A stretch of 9,318 nucleotides of DNA from DATAAM01 sp036260075. Its GTDB lineage: Bacteria; Actinomycetota; Acidimicrobiia; Acidimicrobiales; JAHWLA01. Position 1 is the first letter of the stretch. Every line of letters begins with the position of its first letter. The notes beneath the pieces were generated by a model. The model was not told the DNA's origin. It searched no databases and was given only the letters and a program-made list of their open reading frames with translations. The stretch is taken from positions 1 through 9,318 of the forward strand of contig DATAAM010000235.1 in NCBI GenBank assembly GCA_036260075.1. Direction: 5' to 3'. Below, in pieces: positions 6,160 to 9,318 of this stretch. A program made the position numbers and the translations under genes.

Positions 6160-6999
6160 TCAGCGCAGGTCCATCACCTGCGTGCCCACGTCGAGGAAGC
6201 GCACGACCGAGCTGATGTCGGCGTTGAACGCGAAGCCCCGCGCCCCCTGGGGGAGCGAGAGGTCGTGTCGACGGGCGGCGGCGCGCATGTCCTCGGGGAG
6301 GGGGCTCGACAGGCGGAACAGCAGCCGCGCGTAGTCGTCGGGCAACCCACCCTCGGCGGCGGGGAAGACGACCGGCTCGCTGTGGTCGGACGAGAGGTGG
6401 AGGTTGAACAAGAGGACGTGGCCGTCGGTGCTGGTGAGGTTGCGCAGCGCCTCCGCCGCCCCCGAGGGATCGCCGTCGGTCGACTCGCCGTCGGTGATGT
6501 TGAGGACGATGGGCGGGAACGACCCGGGGTGATCGGCCAGCCAGGCGGCCAGCGCCGAGCGGGCCCGGTCGAACGCCGCGCACATCGGGGTGTCGCCGTA
6601 GGCGACCGGTGAGAACCACGTGGGCACCTTCACCGCCTGCTTCAGGGCGATGGCGCCCCGTCCGTTGACCCGCCGCTCGCGCTCCTCGACGCGGGCCGGG
6701 TGGGCGGCCACCTCGCTGAGCGGCACGAGGTCGCGGCCCGCCAGGCTGCCGTCGAAGATCGGCCCCACGGCGGCGCCGTAGCCGATCACGCCCACGTGGA
6801 AGTAGTCGCGGACGCCGTCCTCCTTGGCGCATTTGATCGACAGTTCGGAGAGCAGGCGGTTGACGGCGTCGGCCACGGCCTCGGCCTTCTGCATGGGCAC
6901 GTCGCCGCCCCCGATGGCGTTCTTCATGGACTCGGACTGGTCGATGAGGAACAGGAAGCAAGCCGGGTTGGCGCGGCTGATCTCTGCCGAATAGGGCAT
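6160..6999 (-). CDS. vWA-domain protein, TerY/YegL-like
   Basis: A 279-residue protein that is essentially one von Willebrand factor A domain. The metal ion-dependent adhesion site (MIDAS) is complete: DQSES at 20-24 (D20, S22, S24) after the strand CFLFLI, T137 in GDTPM, and D170 in LNITDGESTDGD (166-177). Other family blocks are IKCAKEDGVRDYFHVGVIGYG (55-75, read in parts), FPPIVLNITDG, and a C-terminal ARGFAFNADISSVVRFLD. It is cytosolic, with no signal peptide. In TerY-P-type triads the vWA protein is thought to be a metal-dependent scaffold or a phosphorylation target. It is the first gene of the minus-strand cluster; the phosphatase follows after 12 bases. ATG at 6999 is chosen because the family N-terminus (YSAEISRANP) begins at once. 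An in-frame ATG at 7032 is possible but less likely. No clear -10 or strong Shine-Dalgarno is visible, only AGGA close to the ATG. Confidence 0.9.
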   Translation of the reverse strand: MPYSAEISRANPACFLFLIDQSESMKNAIGGGDVPMQKAEAVADAVNRLLSELSIKCAKEDGVRDYFHVGVIGYGAAVGPIFDGSLAGRDLVPLSEVAAHPARVEERERRVNGRGAIALKQAVKVPTWFSPVAYGDTPMCAAFDRARSALAAWLADHPGSFPPIVLNITDGESTDGDPSGAAEALRNLTSTDGHVLLFNLHLSSDHSEPVVFPAAEGGLPDDYARLLFRLSSPLPEDMRAAARRHDLSLPQGARGFAFNADISSVVRFLDVGTQVMDLR

Positions 7000-7038
7000 G
7001 TCCTGTGTATCGGCGGGATCACGGGGCACCATGAGCCT

Positions 7039-8103
7039 GTGCTTCCCGTCGTCGACGACGAGCCTGGGCCGCCCCGCCGCCCGCCCTCGCGCCGGCTGCT
7101 GTGGGTGCTGCCCGGAGCGGCGGCGGTGGCGCTGGTCGTGGGCGTGCTGCAGGCGGAGGAGCCGCCTGCGCCCCCGCGGACCGAGGCGGTGGCGGGCGCA
7201 CCCCTGCCCGAGCTCGACGAGCCGAGCGGCGCCCGCCTGCTCGCCCTCACCGACGACGGCTTCGTGCTGGTCGACGTCGACCTCCGCGTCTCGCTCCCCG
7301 TCGACCTCCCGCCGCCGGGGCGGCCCGGCGCCGTGGTGGAGCGGCGGGGTGCGGCTGTGGTCGTCTCGGCCGGGCGGGCGTGGGCCATGTTGTCCACCGC
7401 CCACTTGGTGGAGCTGGGTGCCGCCGATGCCGCCTTCGCGTCGGAGGCGCCCGACCGCGTGTGGTTGGCCACGGCCGACGGCGTGCGGGAGGTCGGCCTC
7501 GACGGTGCCGTGCTCCGGCAGGTGCCCGGCGTCCCTGCCACCGCGGCGGCAGGCGGCGGGCTGGTGGTGAGCGCGTCGGGCGGCATGGAGCTGCACGACG
7601 CGGGCACCGGCGCGCTCGTGCACCGGGTGGGCCCGCTGCCGCCGCTCGTCGACGCGGGCGGCCCGTGGGTGGTGGCCGCCGACCGCGAAGAGCTGCGCTG
7701 CGAGGTGGAGGTGGTGGACGCCCGGTCCGGAGGGCGTCGGCGCACCGTGCGGGTGGCGCCCTACCGCACGTGCCTCCAGGGCCGGTCGGCTGTCTCGCCC
7801 GACGGCCGCCTCCTCGCCCTGCCGGTGGCGGAGTACGTGCACGGCCAGGGCACGCGGCACGGGCGGCTCGTCCTCGTGGAACTGGCCTCGGGTCGCGTGA
7901 CGACGGTGCCGCGCACGGAGCGGCCGGTGCCGATCTTCTCCTCGCTCACGTGGTCGCCGTCGGGCGAGTGGCTCTTCTGGGCCGACCCCGTGGGCGGCCA
8001 GCCGCTCGCCGCCCACCGCCTGGGCGGCGACGGTGCGGTGGCGCTGCGCCCGGCCGGGCTGGCGCCCGGCAGCGTGCGCGGGGTGTGGGCGATCGTGGGC
8101 TAG
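7039..8103 (+). CDS. Membrane-anchored beta-propeller-like protein, unknown function
   Basis: A 354-residue protein that I cannot assign to a named family. Residues 1-19 are short, proline-rich and basic near the membrane (RR at 13-14 and 18-19). Residues 20-37 form one hydrophobic helix, so the remainder should lie outside the cytoplasm as a signal-anchored domain. The outer part is rich in beta strands with repeating motifs typical of TolB/WD40/PQQ-like propellers: LLALTDDGFVLVDVD, VWLATADGVREVGLDG, SPDGRLLALPVA and TWSPSGEWLFWADP (about 304-317). C221 and C245 are close enough to form a disulfide outside the cell. GTG at 7039 is chosen because it places the basic cluster directly before the membrane helix; CACCAT lies 6 bases upstream as a weak -10, and no Shine-Dalgarno is clear. 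It diverges from the vWA cluster across 39 bases. Its stop shares CTAG with the next, convergent gene. Confidence 0.8.
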   Translation: MLPVVDDEPGPPRRPPSRRLLWVLPGAAAVALVVGVLQAEEPPAPPRTEAVAGAPLPELDEPSGARLLALTDDGFVLVDVDLRVSLPVDLPPPGRPGAVVERRGAAVVVSAGRAWAMLSTAHLVELGAADAAFASEAPDRVWLATADGVREVGLDGAVLRQVPGVPATAAAGGGLVVSASGGMELHDAGTGALVHRVGPLPPLVDAGGPWVVAADREELRCEVEVVDARSGGRRRTVRVAPYRTCLQGRSAVSPDGRLLALPVAEYVHGQGTRHGRLVLVELASGRVTTVPRTERPVPIFSSLTWSPSGEWLFWADPVGGQPLAAHRLGGDGAVALRPAGLAPGSVRGVWAIVG

Positions 8104-8393
8104 GGCATCGTGCGCTGCACGTCGAGGTTCCGGAACGTGGTCGACCCCTCGCACAGCTTCTCGATCCGCTCGGCGAATGTTGTGGTCTCGGGGCGGTTCG
8201 AGTTCTCCATCGCCGCCTCGTACGACGGGAACTCGACCACCTGCACGTAGGCGCCGGGGTTGTCGCGGTCGGCGCACAGGATGCCGCGGAAGCCCTCGGG
8301 GACGTCGGGGCTCGCCGCCTCCCACTCGTCCATGACCGCCCGCACCTCGTCGATGCGGTCGGTGCGGAACTCGATGATCTGCACGAACGCCAT
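8100..8393 (-). CDS. Small dimeric alpha/beta-barrel (ABM-like) protein
   Basis: A 97-residue protein resembling the ferredoxin-like dimeric alpha+beta barrel group, which includes antibiotic biosynthesis monooxygenase-like and stress-responsive barrel proteins. The pattern is strand (FVQIIEFRT, 3-11), helix (DRIDEVRAVMDEWEAAS), strand (GFRGILCADRDN, 35-46), strand (AYVQVVEFPSY, 48-58), helix (EAAMENSNRPETTTFAERIEKL) and final strand (TTFRNLDVQRT). Many such proteins are soluble dimers binding a small hydrophobic ligand or haem; no catalytic residue can be assigned here. The ATG at 8393 is supported by an AGGGGG Shine-Dalgarno 7 bases upstream and by the family N-terminus. A longer open frame upstream runs into the divergent gene and is rejected. 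Its TAG stop overlaps the stop of the membrane-anchored gene within CTAG. Confidence 0.8.
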   Translation of the reverse strand: MAFVQIIEFRTDRIDEVRAVMDEWEAASPDVPEGFRGILCADRDNPGAYVQVVEFPSYEAAMENSNRPETTTFAERIEKLCEGSTTFRNLDVQRTMP

Positions 8394-8400
8394 AGGGGCG

Positions 8401-8406
8401 CCCCCT
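8401..8406 (-). promoter_or_regulatory. Shine-Dalgarno for the small barrel gene
   Basis: On the minus strand AGGGGG lies 7 bases before the ATG at 8393, so this gene has a real leader, unlike several neighbours. The site partly overlaps the 10-bp palindrome GGGGCGCCCC (8395-8404). That palindrome has no loop, so it is unlikely to form a hairpin. Confidence 0.6.
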
Positions 8407-8464
8407 CTCACTCGGTTGCGGGCCGCATTCTGCCGCCGGGTGGTGACTGAGGGAAGGGGCCTCC

Positions 8465-8470
8465 TACCAT
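8465..8470 (+). promoter_or_regulatory. Leaderless -10 box TACCAT
   Basis: TACCAT fits TANNNT and lies 8 bases before the GTG start at 8479, with no Shine-Dalgarno between. The geometry matches the other leaderless starts in the window. A -35 is not obvious. It lies in the 85-base spacer between the small barrel gene and the repeat protein. Confidence 0.6.
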
Positions 8471-8478
8471 TCGCCGCC

Positions 8479-9318
8479 GTGCCGTTCACCCGCGCCCTTC
8501 GTGCCCTCCTCGTCGCGTCCGTCCTGGCAACGGTGCTCGCCGCCCCGCCTGCGAGCGCGGAAGGCGGCGGCGACGCCACCGTCCTGTCGTTCGGCACGGC
8601 CGCCTTCCACGGCTCGACGGAGGGCACCCGCCTGGCCGCACCCCTCGTCGGCATGGCGTCCACGCCAAGCGGCGACGGCTACTGGCTGGCGTCGGCCGAC
8701 GGCGGCGTGTTCGGCTTCGGCGCCGCCCGCTTCCACGGGTCGGCGGGCGCGGTCCGCCTCAACCAGCCGATCGTGGGGATGGCGGCCACCCCCGACGGCG
8801 GCGGGTACTGGCTGGTGGCGCGCGACGGCGGCATCTTCGCCTTCGGCAACGCCGCGTACTTCGGGTCCACCGGCGGCAGCCGCCTCAACCAGCCGATCGT
8901 GGGGATGGCGGCCACCCCCGACGGCGGCGGGTACTGGTTGGTGGCGCGAGACGGTGGCATCTTCGCCTTCGGCAACGCCGCGTTCCTCGGGTCTACCGGC
9001 GCCGTCCGCCTGAACCAGCCGATCGTGGGGATGGCGCCGACGGCAGACGGCGCGGGGTACTGGCTGGTCGCCCGCGACGGGGGCGTGTTCGCCTTCGGGA
9101 ACGCGGCCTTCCACGGCTCGGCAGTCGGGTTGCGGCTGTCGCGGCCGGTCGCCGCCCTCGCCCGCAGTGCAGGCGGCAACGGCTACTGGATCGCCTCGGC
9201 CGACGGCGGCGTGTACTCGTTCGGCGACGCCGTGTTCGCGGGCGCGGGCGCGGGGCGGGTGCCGCCGGGCAAGGCGGTCGTGGCCATGGTGCCGTCGCCC
9301 GCGGGCGGCTACTGGCTG
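8479..9318 (+). CDS. Secreted 42-residue-repeat protein, 3' end beyond window
   Basis: This reading frame is open from GTG at 8479 to the window edge (280 codons, no stop), so the gene is incomplete at its 3' end. It begins with a clear Sec signal peptide: basic residues at 5 and 8, a hydrophobic core LLVASVLATVLA (10-21), and an ASA cleavage site before E28. The mature part consists of tandem 42-residue units of the form GYWL.A.DGG.F.FG.A.F.GS....L..P.VGMA.TP.G. From memory, such repeats are frequent in secreted or surface proteins of Acidimicrobiia and other actinomycetes, often fused to hydrolase or peptidase domains. They probably form a beta-propeller-like or solenoid structure. Function is unknown, and any catalytic domain would lie beyond the edge. 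GTG is chosen because it opens a proper signal peptide and follows a TACCAT box by 8 bases. Confidence 0.88.
   Translation, partial: MPFTRALRALLVASVLATVLAAPPASAEGGGDATVLSFGTAAFHGSTEGTRLAAPLVGMASTPSGDGYWLASADGGVFGFGAARFHGSAGAVRLNQPIVGMAATPDGGGYWLVARDGGIFAFGNAAYFGSTGGSRLNQPIVGMAATPDGGGYWLVARDGGIFAFGNAAFLGSTGAVRLNQPIVGMAPTADGAGYWLVARDGGVFAFGNAAFHGSAVGLRLSRPVAALARSAGGNGYWIASADGGVYSFGDAVFAGAGAGRVPPGKAVVAMVPSPAGGYWL
8677..9306 (+). repeat. Five tandem 126-bp coding repeats
   Basis: Five complete units start at 8677, 8803, 8929, 9055 and 9181, each exactly 126 bases (42 codons) from a GGN-TAC-TGG (Gly-Tyr-Trp). A partial unit precedes them (about 8572-8676) and another begins at 9307. Bases 8755-8856 and 8881-8982 differ at only three positions, all synonymous. 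The first, fourth and fifth units are more divergent. This suggests recent duplication or gene conversion in the middle of the array. They are internal to the secreted protein gene and not a mobile element. Confidence 0.92.

Noticed and set aside
7027..7032. CACCAT as a -10 box for the gene at 7039
   Set aside because: It lacks the first T of TANNNT and the spacing is 6 bases, so the support is too weak to list as a promoter.
7000..8325. Extension of the vWA frame across the membrane-anchored gene
   Set aside because: The residues are low-complexity antisense translation. The vWA family N-terminus starts at the ATG at 6999.
8395..8404. GGGGCGCCCC as a hairpin hiding the ribosome site of the small barrel gene
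   Set aside because: The palindrome has no loop, so a stable intramolecular hairpin is not possible from these bases alone.
8464..9179. Minus-strand repetitive open frames opposite the secreted repeat protein
   Set aside because: They are mirror translations of the 126-bp repeats. The plus-strand frame has a signal peptide, a -10 box and coherent repeats.
8677..9306. CRISPR-like array
   Set aside because: The 126-base period is contiguous, has no unique spacers, and stays in a coding frame with mostly synonymous differences.

Overview
This 9.3 kb window is very GC-rich and almost entirely coding. It has compact gene junctions, many GTG starts and several genes that look leaderless: a TANNNT -10 hexamer lies 7-8 bases before the start codon and there is no Shine-Dalgarno. 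This points to a high-GC actinomycete. The secreted protein at the right edge is built from 42-residue GYW...DGG...FG repeats, which I associate from memory with Acidimicrobiia and relatives. Class-level placement is therefore a moderate-confidence inference. I see no tRNA, rRNA, CRISPR array, insertion sequence or phage gene, and no gene-free stretch above 300 bases.

Layout, left to right. (1) 26-1969, minus: a DUF255/YyaL-type protein with an N-terminal thioredoxin-like CHWC domain. (2) 1994-2743, plus: an NADP(H)-type short-chain dehydrogenase resembling DHRS4. These two diverge from a 24-base spacer holding a perfect 16-bp palindrome. The palindrome supplies an identical TAGGCT -10 box to each side, exactly 7 bases from each start codon. 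(3) 2740-6999, minus: a tight four-gene cluster. In transcription order it encodes a von Willebrand A (vWA) protein with an intact MIDAS, a PP2C-type phosphatase, an atypical protein kinase with a membrane hairpin, coiled coils and a helix-hairpin-helix-like segment, and a PPOX-type flavin/F420 split-barrel enzyme. (4) 7039-8103, plus: a membrane-anchored, probably beta-propeller protein of unknown function. (5) 8100-8393, minus: a small protein resembling dimeric alpha/beta barrel monooxygenases. (6) 8479 to the right edge, plus: a signal-peptide protein with at least five tandem 126-bp repeats, incomplete at the window end.

The most notable content is the vWA / PP2C phosphatase / kinase set. 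It has the composition of the TerY-P phosphorylation triad known from comparative genomics (and of E. coli YegL-YegK-YegI). I read it as a reversible protein-phosphorylation module: the kinase is tethered to the inner membrane, the phosphatase opposes it, and the vWA protein acts as a metal-dependent scaffold. Its target and trigger are not visible here. Related triads have been linked to stress responses and, as I recall, to antiviral defence. The second notable item is the symmetric divergent leaderless promoter at 1974-1989.
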